Assembly: GCA_008682415.1 (NCBI GenBank)
Contig: VANK01000007.1
Location: 124,001 to 188,000, forward strand
Direction: 5' to 3'
Source: Acidobacteria bacterium AB60
Lineage (GTDB): Bacteria; Acidobacteriota; Terriglobia; Terriglobales; Acidobacteriaceae
DNA length: 64,000 nt
The position numbers and the translations under genes were made by a program. The notes beneath the pieces were generated by a model that saw only the letters and a program-made list of their open reading frames with translations, was not told the origin of the DNA and made no database searches. This document shows, piece after piece, positions 9,382 through 18,334 of this stretch (positions within the stretch are counted from its first letter, which is position 1; the number at the start of each line of letters is the position of its first letter).

Positions 9382-10017
9382 CTATTTCCCATTCTTCCTG
9401 GGCAAAGCCCGGTTTGACAGGCATCCCGAAAGTACGAGATCGATCAGTTGATTCGTGAATCTCTTGTTGATGGGAGCATGCCCCTGCAGCAGCCTGAATG
9501 TGATGGCTCCGCCGATCGCATCGATTACCAGATCCACGTCGGTGCCGGGTTGGAGTTCGCCTCGATCGATGGCGCGCTGGAGGACCAAGCGGGTGAGGCG
9601 CCGTCGTTGTTGGGAAAATTCGGCCAGGAGCGGGCCCTTTGATTCCGGAGTGATCTGGGCCTCGGCGATCAAGCCGAGGAGCGCGGGCCCGGCCACGGTG
9701 CGGGTTTGAAGGCGGACCACAGTGTCCGCAATCGCCCTCAGATCGGATTTCACGTTTCCGGTCCTGGGGTCGCGCAAGTCGCGCGTGGCCTCGAGGTAGA
9801 GTTCCATGCAAAGCGCTGCCTTGGTGGGCCAGCGTCGATAGAGGGTGGTTTTTGCGATGCGGCTTTCGGCGGCGACACGCTCCATGGTCAAGCGTGCGTA
9901 GCCCTCCTCTAGAAGAATGCGAGCGGCAGCGGTCAAGGCCTTTTCCCGCGTTATTCGGCGCCCGCGCAATGAGCCGCTCTCACCGGTAAGAGTTGGATTG
10001 CCCGTTTTTGGATTCAT
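9382..10017 (-). CDS. TetR/AcrR-family regulator
   Basis: 211 residues. The N-terminal helix-turn-helix is standard: REKALTAAARILLEEGYARLTMERVAAE followed by TTLYRRWPTKAAL (about residues 24-70). The C-terminal ligand-binding half is of the TetR_C type found near methyltransferase and transferase genes. It is divergent from the methyltransferase at 10116 and sits directly next to a perfect palindrome (10026-10041), so autoregulation and control of both directions are likely. It forms a transcription unit with the downstream acetyltransferase. Confidence 0.93.
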   Translation of the reverse strand: MNPKTGNPTLTGESGSLRGRRITREKALTAAARILLEEGYARLTMERVAAESRIAKTTLYRRWPTKAALCMELYLEATRDLRDPRTGNVKSDLRAIADTVVRLQTRTVAGPALLGLIAEAQITPESKGPLLAEFSQQRRRLTRLVLQRAIDRGELQPGTDVDLVIDAIGGAITFRLLQGHAPINKRFTNQLIDLVLSGCLSNRALPRKNGK

Positions 10018-10025
10018 GGATACAC

Positions 10026-10041
10026 TACGCTACGTAGCGTA
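10026..10041. promoter_or_regulatory. Candidate TetR operator palindrome
   Basis: TACGCTACGTAGCGTA is a perfect 16-bp palindrome, 8 bp upstream of the tetR start and about 75 bp upstream of the methyltransferase start, in the shared intergenic region. Length and position are typical for TetR-family operators; the match to this regulator is inferred. Confidence 0.7.
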
Positions 10042-10115
10042 TCGAAAATTATCGACCCAATGAAGGACGTTGTCAAACAACGATGCATTGGCGGGTCGAA
10101 GACCAGGGAGCTCAC

Positions 10116-10895
10116 ATGAGCTATACGTTCGGGGACAATCAGGAAGCCAGCCGGCGCCTTCGTCGGCTGGCGGAGATTTATGAACCGGAGACTCGTGATC
10201 TTCTTTCCTGGGTGCGGTCCATGCGGAGCAGCCGGATCCAGGCGGCCATCGATCTAGGGTGCGGTCCCGGATGGTCCACGCAACTTGTGGCGGAGATACT
10301 GGCGCCAGAGCGAACCCTGGGTATTGATGCCTCGCCCAGGTACATTGCTGAGGCTCGCGCGAATCATCCGGGGTTGGAGTTCGTGGAGCACGACGTGCTC
10401 AAGACGCCGTTCCCGATTGAGGGCGCGGAATGTTTCCTGTGCCGTTTCCTTTTGACGCATCTCGAATCGCCGCGGGCAGCCCTGGAGGCGTGGGCGCAAG
10501 CCGCCGCCCCGGGTGCGCTGCTTGCGATTCACGAGACAGAACGCATTTCCTCGCCGCATCCGGCTCTTGGGCGTTACTACGAGATGGTGGAGCAGATGCA
10601 GAGGCACTTCGGACAGGAACTGCAGGTGGGGGCTGCGCTGGACAACGCTTTTGCGGGCACCGATTGGCGGGTGCGGCACAGCGAGAGCCTGGCGCTTCAC
10701 AAGGCGGCGCGGGAGATGGCGCAACTTCATTTGGCGAATTTACGAATCTGGGGCGCAAACGACTTTGCGAAGGAAGCCTTCGATCGCACTGAGATCCAGC
10801 ATCTGGAGCGCGAGCTCGGCCGGATTGCCGGCGGCGAGCAGGAGGGGGGTGTGGTCTGCAACGTTGCCAGACAGGTGATCGCGGAGAGGAGGTGA
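10116..10895 (+). CDS. Class I SAM-dependent methyltransferase
   Basis: 259 residues from the ATG at 10116, which has GGGAG at the right distance; the open frame starts 11 codons earlier without a comparable site. The SAM-binding motif I DLGCGPGWST is at residues 46-55, with the acidic motif II (LGIDASPRYIAEA) near 70 and ECFLCRFLLTHLESPRAAL as motifs III/IV. It resembles small-molecule methyltransferases of the UbiE/Methyltransf_11/25 type. Divergent orientation from the TetR regulator across a palindrome suggests induction by a ligand of that regulator; the substrate is unknown. Confidence 0.9.
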   Translation: MSYTFGDNQEASRRLRRLAEIYEPETRDLLSWVRSMRSSRIQAAIDLGCGPGWSTQLVAEILAPERTLGIDASPRYIAEARANHPGLEFVEHDVLKTPFPIEGAECFLCRFLLTHLESPRAALEAWAQAAAPGALLAIHETERISSPHPALGRYYEMVEQMQRHFGQELQVGAALDNAFAGTDWRVRHSESLALHKAAREMAQLHLANLRIWGANDFAKEAFDRTEIQHLERELGRIAGGEQEGGVVCNVARQVIAERR

Positions 10896-11077
10896 AGCGG
10901 AGCCTTCTGCGCCGGCATATCGAGATGGGGAACGGGTCCGCAGAAAAGAAGAGTTGAATGGCGGAGCAACTCGGGCCGGTCGCTCATGATCCAACATCTG
11001 CAGGTTGTACCTTCCTTCGTCTCTTCAGCTGCAAATGGTTCCGCGGCGCGCGGTCAAGCCCTCAAGGAGACTCCCTC

Positions 11078-12820
11078 ATGAAGCACCTCTCCGCATTGCA
11101 AATCAGAAGTAGAATCCTCCGTCTTGCCGTGGTCAGCCTGCTGGTGGCGCTCACGCTGGCAGCGGGGCAGGGGTATGCGCAGAAGCCTCCGTCTGCCAAT
11201 CCCAACATGAGCATCCCGGATATGTATGTTCTGCACACGAAGGACTGGCCGACGGGGCCGACGGCGTCCCTGCCGCAGCCGTACCTGACGCGGACCAATG
11301 CGGGAGAGCGCTGGTTCAATATCGAGATTGCGCGGGGCACGTTTTGCGATGGTTGGGAGGCGAACGGGCAATTCGATCCCAATCATTGCGAGAACGCCAG
11401 TACCGGGTATACGTACACGCATCTTGGGAACCTTCGCGATATCGCGGGATCGAGCAGCCCGGGCTGGATTAGTGCCGCTTCGGCCAATGGGGGAGCGGGG
11501 TATCCTTCGGCATTGATGTATACGTTCAACACGGTGCCGGAATGGGCGTCGTCGTCGACGGCGTCGTCGGCTTCGACCCCCAATCCGCCGACGGACGTGG
11601 TGAGCACGAACGGAGTGTATACACAGGAGACCTGCTCGAACGTATTGACGGGCTATACGACTCCCAAGGGGGATTGCTACTTCAAGGAGTTTGTCACGTA
11701 TTTGATGCGGAGCCTGTGCCACATCTCGCATCAGCCGTCGACGCCGCTGGTGAACACCTGCGACATCCGGTACTTCGAGGGCTGGAATGAGTTCAACAGC
11801 GATCAATTCTGGACCGGGAAGTATACGCAGCTTGCGCAGATGATGGCGGATGCGGACGAGATCATTCATCTCTATTGCGGCGATTGTTACTTCATGGCGG
11901 GAAGCGTGAGCGCAGGCGGGGACGGGTGGCACGCCAATGGGGAAACGGGGGTGTACGCCAATGCGCTGGGCGAGCTACTCGATGCCTGGCACTCGTATGA
12001 CGCGAACCGGCCGCCGGATATGCTGAGCTTCCATGCTTACCCCTCGCATGACGATATCTTTCCGGTGCCGATGCCGGAGACCAACGTGGCGGCAGCCGGG
12101 TTCAAAGTGCCATCGGGCATGAAGGATGCGACGACCCAGGCCGGGTGCACGGCCCCGAGTCCGGCGCCGGTGTATCCGGAGGCTTCGACGGGACTGGCGT
12201 GCCGCGATGCGGTGGTCAACATGATCCCCGAGATGAAACTGGTGCCCGCCCATGAAGGGGCATGGCTGGTTGCCGGGATTCCGATCTGGAACACCGAGAG
12301 CGGGTGGGGCGTGAACGGCGGGCTCGACTTTGGAATTGCGACGAATTCTGTAGATCCTGCGACGGATAACTCGCTCACCGATACGCAACGCCAGGCGTAT
12401 ATCGCGCGGGCTTCAATTCTTCTGGCCAGCAGCGGCGACGCGCTCAACCTTTGGTATCAGCTCGACAATGCCACGTGGGGAACGCTGGCCACGTACGACT
12501 CGAGCGGGAATCCCACGAACACGCCGGCTGCGACGACGTTCAATCGGGTGTACGGATGGCTTCTGGGGGCTAAATTCAATTCCTCTCCGGGGTGCTCGGG
12601 CAGCAATAGCGTGTGGAGCTGCTCGATCACGAAGAAGGACGGCACGAAGGGACTCCTGGTCTGGTATGCGACAACGGACAAGGACACGACATTCACGATG
12701 CCGTCGGGTTTGACCTACATTCACGATATGGACGGCAACACCCTGGGCCGTTCGCCGGGGCAGACGCTGCGGCTGTTCAACCGGCCGGCGCTGCTGGACA
12801 CCTACTCCGGGAGCGAATGA
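11078..12820 (+). CDS. Secreted putative glycoside hydrolase (clan GH-A-like)
   Basis: 580 residues from the ATG at 11078, preceded by AAGGAG; residues 1-33 are a clear signal peptide (basic start, LVALTLAAGQGYAQ). Two motifs suggest a (beta/alpha)8 clan GH-A enzyme: FEGWNEFNSD, which has the Asn-Glu pair of the acid/base, and IPIWNTESGWG, which places a Glu where the nucleophile is expected. Several cysteines in the mature part may form disulfides. GH39/GH5-like proteins of this kind act on plant or microbial polysaccharides. The family cannot be fixed by eye. The tail resembles a beta-sandwich extension. Confidence 0.7.
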   Translation: MKHLSALQIRSRILRLAVVSLLVALTLAAGQGYAQKPPSANPNMSIPDMYVLHTKDWPTGPTASLPQPYLTRTNAGERWFNIEIARGTFCDGWEANGQFDPNHCENASTGYTYTHLGNLRDIAGSSSPGWISAASANGGAGYPSALMYTFNTVPEWASSSTASSASTPNPPTDVVSTNGVYTQETCSNVLTGYTTPKGDCYFKEFVTYLMRSLCHISHQPSTPLVNTCDIRYFEGWNEFNSDQFWTGKYTQLAQMMADADEIIHLYCGDCYFMAGSVSAGGDGWHANGETGVYANALGELLDAWHSYDANRPPDMLSFHAYPSHDDIFPVPMPETNVAAAGFKVPSGMKDATTQAGCTAPSPAPVYPEASTGLACRDAVVNMIPEMKLVPAHEGAWLVAGIPIWNTESGWGVNGGLDFGIATNSVDPATDNSLTDTQRQAYIARASILLASSGDALNLWYQLDNATWGTLATYDSSGNPTNTPAATTFNRVYGWLLGAKFNSSPGCSGSNSVWSCSITKKDGTKGLLVWYATTDKDTTFTMPSGLTYIHDMDGNTLGRSPGQTLRLFNRPALLDTYSGSE

Positions 12821-13133
12821 CGCGAATGCGGGCCGCAGGCCGCAGAAGGGAGAGTGTTGGGGCTAGTTGCGGCATCGCGGGGAGTGTTCATTTTCGAACA
12901 GGTACGCGCGTTTGCGGACAGGATGGATTGGGGAGCGGATCGGTGGCGGAGGCGCGATTGCCGTGCTTTCAATCGCGCCACAGGGATCGTTGAGAGATTC
13001 GTGGCTGGGGATCGAGCGTTTTGTTGCGGTGCGCGTCGAAAGAACAGAGTCCGGGCAGATGACTGGCAATGGAAATGCTCGGCTTTTGATGTCTTACGGG
13101 CTTCCTTCTGGTGTCGCGTGACAGGGGGCGCTG
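12821..13133. other. Intergenic stretch without recognisable gene
   Basis: 313 bp between the secreted glycosidase-like gene and the second permease, both on the plus strand. Short open frames exist in several phases but none has a start with a ribosome-binding site or recognisable protein. It presumably carries the permease promoter; no palindrome stands out. Confidence 0.6.
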
Positions 13134-15569
13134 ATGAACGCTTTGCTTCAGGATCTCCGCTTTGCCTTCCGACAGATCATCCGCAATCCCGGATTTTCGC
13201 TCACCGCGGTTCTTTCGCTCACTCTCGGAATCGGCGCTACCGTCTCGGTTTACAGCATTCTGTATGATGCCGTGCTCCATCCGTGGCCGTACGCGGGAAT
13301 CGAGCGAATCTGCGACATTTGGCTCACGGACAGCGCCGGGCGTGAAGATACCTGGAGCCTGACGGGGCCGCAGATCCGTCAACTGCGCCAGACCCACGCT
13401 GTGGAAGATGTGGTTGTCTCCAACTACACGAGCCAGGTGGTGACGGGGACGGATGTTCCCGAAGACGTGGTGGTGGACGAGATGTCCGGGTCGCATTTCG
13501 AGTTTCTCGGGCTGCGTCCCGTCGTGGGCCGGTACATCATGCCGGCCGATGCGCCGGATGGCCGCGATCCGCTGCCGGTGGCAGTGCTGGGGTACAAGTT
13601 CTGGCAGCGGCATTACCGTGGCGATCCTGCGGTGGTCGGTAAGACTATCCAACTGGACCACAAGACCTACACCATTCTTGGCGTGATGCCGGTGCGATTT
13701 ACGTGGAGAGACGGAGACGTTTACGTGCCGTTGAAGATGGCGTCTGATCAGATGCAGCGGTACGGCGCGGAGATCAAGCTGAAACCGGGCGTCAGCTTTG
13801 AGGCTGCGGCGGCGGAGTTCCGGCCACTGTACCAGGAGTTCGACAAACAAACGCCGAATATCTTTCCCAAGCAGTTCAAGATCAGCGTGCGCGGGCTTGC
13901 CGAGACCTATACGCACGATTTGAAGAAGACGATGTACCTGCTCTTCGGGGCAGTCGCGCTGCTGCTTGCGATCGGCTGCGGCAACGTGTCGATCCTTCTT
14001 CTTGCGCGCGGTACAGCGCGCCAGCATGAGTTTGCTGTCCGCTCCGCGGTGGGGGCGAGCGGATTCCGCATCGTGCGCCAGCTTCTCACCGAGTCTCTTT
14101 CCCTGTCTCTGATCGGGGCGGGGATGGGGGTGTTCGTGGCGTGGCGGGCGATCGGGTTCATTATTCCCAGGCTGCCCGATCATTCCTATCCTTACGAGGC
14201 CGACTTCCACATTAACTTCCCGGTGCTGTTTTTCAGCGTGGGGCTGGCCGTTTTTTGCGGCGTCATCTTTGGTTTGTTTCCGGCACTGGAGGCGTCGCAT
14301 CCGGAGATAAACCAGGTGATGCAGACCGGTACGCGCCGGCTCACCGGCAGCGTAAAAGGACGGCGCATGCACACGGCGCTGATTGCGGGCCAGATCGCCC
14401 TGACGCTTCTGTTGATGACGGCGGCGGGCACGGCCATTCGGAGCTTCATCCGCATGAATACGGTGCCGCTGGGCTATGAACCGCAGCATGCGATGGCCAT
14501 CGCGATGCCGCTTCGGGAGAACGCACATACGGCCTGGGCGGATCGCGCCCGCTACTTCGGCGAGATGCGCGACAGGATTGCCGGCACTCCGGGCGTTATC
14601 TCGGCTTCCATCTGTACAAACGCGACGCCGCCCGACAGCGGGTGGACGCAGCCTGTGGAGATACTGGGCAAGCCGGCCGCGCAGGCGCAGGAAGCTCATA
14701 TTGAATTCGTCGGCCCCGAGTACTTCTCAACGCTGCGCATTCCGTTCATCAGTGGGCGGGTGTGGAACCAGAGCGAAGTGACACGTCCCGCCACAGCGGT
14801 GCTGGTGAACCAGGCGTTCGTCCGTCACTATCTTTCCGGTGAGGAGGCCGTGGGGCACTCGTTGCGCGTTCCGCGATTCGGGCAGCTGCCGCCCGTGCTG
14901 TTGGCTGCGAATGGAATTACGGGCTGGCTGGAAATCATCGGTGTGGTGGGCGATTCGCTGAACGACGGGTTGAACAAGCCGGTGGCACCCGCCGTCTATG
15001 CGCCCTACACCTTCGTGGTACCGCCGTTTACGCAGGTGGTTGTTCGGACCCAGGGCGAACCGCTCGCTCTTCTGCGCAGCATTCGCCAACAGGTTGCATC
15101 GCTCAATCCAGACCAGCAGATCTTCAACGACGTTACGGACCTCCAAGGCCAAATCGAACGCGAACCGGAGTTCCAGCGCGGTCGCCTCATTTCCATTCTG
15201 TTCGGAGCCTTCGCCTTTTTGGGACTGAGCCTGGCCGCCGTAGGGCTTTACAGTGTGGTCTCGTATACGGTGCTACAGCGCACCAGCGAACTTGGCGTGC
15301 GGGTAGTGCTGGGGGCGCGCCGCCGCGATGTTCTGAGGCTTGTTGCGCTGTCGGCCGGAACCAGCGTAGGGATTGGAATCGCGGTGGGGCTGGGGCTTAG
15401 CTTCAGCCTGGACCGGCTGATCGCCCGATGGATCGAGAGTGGCACGCGCAATCCGTGGATCATGGTAGGAGTGTCACTCATTCTGGTTGGAGTCGCTGCG
15501 CTGGCCTGCCTGGTTCCTGCTCGCCGAGCTGCCGCCATCGACCCGATGGCGGCTTTGCGCTGCGAGTAA
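13134..15569 (+). CDS. ABC transporter permease, MacB/FtsX type without prefix domain
   Basis: 811 residues. Starts LLQDLRFAFRQIIRNPGFSL directly at the first membrane segment, so unlike the permease at 6127 it lacks the PadR-linked helical prefix. The order is: TM helix, MacB periplasmic core, FtsX domain with three helices (about 265-390), a second periplasmic domain, then a C-terminal FtsX domain ending ARRAAAIDPMAALRCE. GGGGGC lies just before the ATG. No ATPase or adaptor gene adjoins. It likely belongs to the acidobacterial duplicated orphan permeases; the role in export is inferred from MacB homology. Confidence 0.92.
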   Translation: MNALLQDLRFAFRQIIRNPGFSLTAVLSLTLGIGATVSVYSILYDAVLHPWPYAGIERICDIWLTDSAGREDTWSLTGPQIRQLRQTHAVEDVVVSNYTSQVVTGTDVPEDVVVDEMSGSHFEFLGLRPVVGRYIMPADAPDGRDPLPVAVLGYKFWQRHYRGDPAVVGKTIQLDHKTYTILGVMPVRFTWRDGDVYVPLKMASDQMQRYGAEIKLKPGVSFEAAAAEFRPLYQEFDKQTPNIFPKQFKISVRGLAETYTHDLKKTMYLLFGAVALLLAIGCGNVSILLLARGTARQHEFAVRSAVGASGFRIVRQLLTESLSLSLIGAGMGVFVAWRAIGFIIPRLPDHSYPYEADFHINFPVLFFSVGLAVFCGVIFGLFPALEASHPEINQVMQTGTRRLTGSVKGRRMHTALIAGQIALTLLLMTAAGTAIRSFIRMNTVPLGYEPQHAMAIAMPLRENAHTAWADRARYFGEMRDRIAGTPGVISASICTNATPPDSGWTQPVEILGKPAAQAQEAHIEFVGPEYFSTLRIPFISGRVWNQSEVTRPATAVLVNQAFVRHYLSGEEAVGHSLRVPRFGQLPPVLLAANGITGWLEIIGVVGDSLNDGLNKPVAPAVYAPYTFVVPPFTQVVVRTQGEPLALLRSIRQQVASLNPDQQIFNDVTDLQGQIEREPEFQRGRLISILFGAFAFLGLSLAAVGLYSVVSYTVLQRTSELGVRVVLGARRRDVLRLVALSAGTSVGIGIAVGLGLSFSLDRLIARWIESGTRNPWIMVGVSLILVGVAALACLVPARRAAAIDPMAALRCE

Positions 15570-15605
15570 CAGAATTGATTTCTCAGCGTTCCGGCAAGAA
15601 CCGAC

Positions 15606-16376
15606 TCAGGCAACCCGATTAAGGTTTTGGGGCGGCTGCTGGACCCGCATCTCAGCCTGCATCTGGTTGGGATCGATCGCCGGCATCTTTTCCTTCCAAC
15701 CCTTGCGAATGAGCCACGCATTGGCGGGAAGAGCCGTGAGGTACCCGGCAATCATCGCAACCTGCATCATGAACCAGAAGGCGGCGCTGTTCGGCTTCAA
15801 GTGAGGAGAAGGGAGAAGCCAATAATGCGCGATCGCCATCCACGCGAACATGCCGATCTCAAAAAGGATGATGGAGATAGTGTCAGCGCGGATCGCGGCC
15901 AGAACACCCTGAGCGAACGAGAGGTTTCTCATGGGAGCGATGGTGAAGTACTGAAAGATTACACCCAGGATGTAGGCAAGGATGAAATCGAGGATCAGCC
16001 GTGTGCCAAACTCTCCTGCGAAGTTCAGGGCTAGTGCCGGGACCAGCAGCTCTGCCATTGCGTCTCCGATGCTGCAGCCCGCTCCGCAATGAAACACTGC
16101 GATGCTGTTTTGAATGGCGGTCGGGGGATCGTCTTTGTGCCGCTCCATCATCCTCTTCATCTGATCGGAGATCGGCTTTCTGACGGAGACGGGCAGTGAC
16201 TTGCGGTAGAGGTACAGGGCGAAGGGGCCCAGATAGAGACCTGTGACGGGCCAGACTACGTCCATGATCCACATCTTCTGCGGTGTCCGGAAGGTTTGGA
16301 CCAGGATAAGGAGAGTGCTGGCGAAGCAAATCGCGATCCAGATCCAGGCAAGGAGTTCGAGCAAATGGGTAACCAT
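15606..16376 (-). CDS. DUF4396 integral membrane protein
   Basis: 256 residues with about seven hydrophobic segments (for example residues 3-25, 38-58, the VPALALNFAGEFG region and the FWFMMQVAMIAGYLTALPANAWLI region). The FHCGAGCSIGD motif near residue 95, with two cysteines and a histidine, is characteristic of the DUF4396 family, whose function is not established; metal binding is a reasonable guess from the motif. The ATG starts the first helix. It lies downstream of the efflux operon on the same strand, 97 bp after the adaptor gene, but has no known link to it. Confidence 0.82.
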   Translation of the reverse strand: MVTHLLELLAWIWIAICFASTLLILVQTFRTPQKMWIMDVVWPVTGLYLGPFALYLYRKSLPVSVRKPISDQMKRMMERHKDDPPTAIQNSIAVFHCGAGCSIGDAMAELLVPALALNFAGEFGTRLILDFILAYILGVIFQYFTIAPMRNLSFAQGVLAAIRADTISIILFEIGMFAWMAIAHYWLLPSPHLKPNSAAFWFMMQVAMIAGYLTALPANAWLIRKGWKEKMPAIDPNQMQAEMRVQQPPQNLNRVA

Positions 16377-16473
16377 AACCCAGGTGTGGATGCGGTCGCA
16401 CGAGTTCCAGTTACTCCAGGGCCCACATATTCAGAACGGGCAAAGAGATTCGACGCCCTACCGCCTCGAAGGC

Positions 16474-17559
16474 TTAAAGAATGGGCGTACCTTCCCTGAT
16501 TTCGTCGGATGCTCGCTTGACGACCTCTTCTCCCGGTTTGATTTCTCCGCGAATGGCCACCTGATCGCCGAAGACCGGCCCCTTGCGCACGTTGACCCAA
16601 TGGGCCTTGCCGTTCAGGGCGGTGATGACAAAGGTTCTCTCGGTGGTTGTGACAACGCTGGTGGAAGGGACCACGAGTTGCGGCTGTGCCGATCTGACCG
16701 GCCAATCGACGGTTGGGTACATGCCCGGCGCGAGCGTGCCATCTTTATTGAAGGCATCCAGTTCGACCATCATCGTGCGGCTTTGCGGGTCAAGAGCGCT
16801 GGCAATCCTGGCGATCTTCGCACTGTAGTTCTTTCCCGGCTGCGACGCGATGTGGAACGGCACGGAGGCGCCGCGAACGATGTGTCCAACGTAGGTTTCG
16901 GGAAGCGGAACGGTTAAACGGAGATGAGAGATCTGCTGGAGTTTCAGGAGCGGGAGATGTCCTCCGGCGGGAACCATGACCCCGGGATGCGCATAGCGAT
17001 TGGTAATTGTTCCGTCGAACGGTGCCGTGATGCGAAGATAACTCTCCGTGGTCTTTGCTGCGGTGACGCGTTCCTGTGCCGCCTGCACGGCCGCCTTTTT
17101 GCTCTGGACCACTGATTTTGCGGCATTGAGCTGCTTTTCTGCCTGAATCAATTCGTTGCCGGCAACAGCGCCCGGTGTTTTGGCCGCTTCGGCGAGACGG
17201 TCATACGTGCTTTGAACCGCGGCAGCCTGCGACTCTGCCTGACTCTCTTCTGCCTCTGCTTCGTGGAATGCCGATTCGGCGGCGGCGGTATCAGCCGCGA
17301 GTTCGGGGGCGGAGAGTTGCACCAGTAACTGACCGCGTTTCACCTTGCTGCCGCGATCTACCAGCACGGTTTCGATATATCCCGGAACGCGGGCCTCAAT
17401 CTCGGCCTGGAGGTAAGGCTCCAGCTCTGCAGGCAGCGATACGGTTCGATCCGCGGCACGAGTTTCGACCGGCGCCATCTCCAGATGCCGCAGGGACTGG
17501 CTCGGCAAAGGAAGCGCGATTCCGAGAGATGCCAGAAGGATGGCTCTAGGCTTGAACAT
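16474..17559 (-). CDS. RND efflux periplasmic adaptor (HlyD/MFP)
   Basis: 361 residues from the ATG at 17559 (an in-frame TTG lies 7 codons earlier). Residues 1 to about 22 form a signal peptide. The membrane-fusion-protein layout follows: first lipoyl half (ARVPGYIETVLVDRGSKVKRGQLLVQL), a long alpha-hairpin rich in Ala, Glu and Gln, second lipoyl half (YLRITAPFDGTITNRYAHPGVMV), then beta-barrel and membrane-proximal domains. It bridges the inner-membrane pump and TolC. The start overlaps the stop of the pump's second half by 14 bp, so the operon is translationally coupled. Confidence 0.92.
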   Translation of the reverse strand: MFKPRAILLASLGIALPLPSQSLRHLEMAPVETRAADRTVSLPAELEPYLQAEIEARVPGYIETVLVDRGSKVKRGQLLVQLSAPELAADTAAAESAFHEAEAEESQAESQAAAVQSTYDRLAEAAKTPGAVAGNELIQAEKQLNAAKSVVQSKKAAVQAAQERVTAAKTTESYLRITAPFDGTITNRYAHPGVMVPAGGHLPLLKLQQISHLRLTVPLPETYVGHIVRGASVPFHIASQPGKNYSAKIARIASALDPQSRTMMVELDAFNKDGTLAPGMYPTVDWPVRSAQPQLVVPSTSVVTTTERTFVITALNGKAHWVNVRKGPVFGDQVAIRGEIKPGEEVVKRASDEIREGTPIL

Positions 17560-18334
17560 GGTAGCGGCTCTCAGGGTCAAGCGGGTTCAGGGAGCTCGAG
17601 TTAGTGGACGCATTCTTCTGCAGAAGCGCGTAGATGGCGGGAAGAATCAGAAGAGTGGTGCAGGTGGAGAACACGAGGCCTCCAATGACGGCGCGCCCGA
17701 GAGGGGCAGCTTCAGGACCACCCTCGCCGAAGCCGATGGCCATAGGAATCATGCCGGCAATCATTGCGCAGGCAGTCATCAGGACAGCGCGCAGGCGGCC
17801 CAGAGCCCCGGACTGCGCGGCGCCGCCCGTGCCTTCTGTGCGCCGGGCATGCTCGGCGAAGCTGACGAGAAGAATGGAATTTGCGACGGATATGCCGACC
17901 GCCATGATGGCTCCCATAAAAGATTGGATATTGAGGGTGGTCCCCGTCAGCAGCAGCATCAGGACGACGCCGGCGAGAACTCCGGGGATGGTGCTGAGAA
18001 CCACAAGAGGCAGACGAACGGATTGGAAGTTGGCCATCAAGAGCAGGAAGATGCTGGCGATTGCCAGGAGAAGACCAACGCGGAGACCTGACACGGTCTC
18101 CTGGAGTGCCGGCACCTCGCCGCGCACGATTACTGTAGAACCCTTGGGTGGCGGCGGAATGTTCTTGAGAGCGTGCTGAATGTGGGTCTGGGCATCGCCC
18201 AGAGTGATGTCATGCAGATTGGCCGTGACACTTACCACGCGTTGACCGCTGAATCGCTCAATGAGTTCGGGCATCGAGCCAACTTCGATTTTGGCCACTT
18301 GATCCAGCTGCGGCTGCGCCTGCCCGGCCTCCAT
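17546..18334 (-). pseudogene. RND pump, C-terminal part downstream of an apparent frameshift
   Basis: 262 codons covering the last periplasmic subdomain and TM8-TM12 of an RND permease (VAKIEVGSMPELIERFSGQRVVSV, later the LLLTGTTLNIQSFMGAIMAVGISVANSILLVSFAEHARR helix). The ATG overlaps the TGA of the preceding part as TGATG. Reading this frame upstream of the ATG gives ALSALPL, exactly what should follow the PPSRAQGIP end of the first part, so one base (a G in a CCGGCGC-like context near 18353) seems to be missing. It could be an assembly error, a real mutation, or two chains made by reinitiation. Confidence 0.8.
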
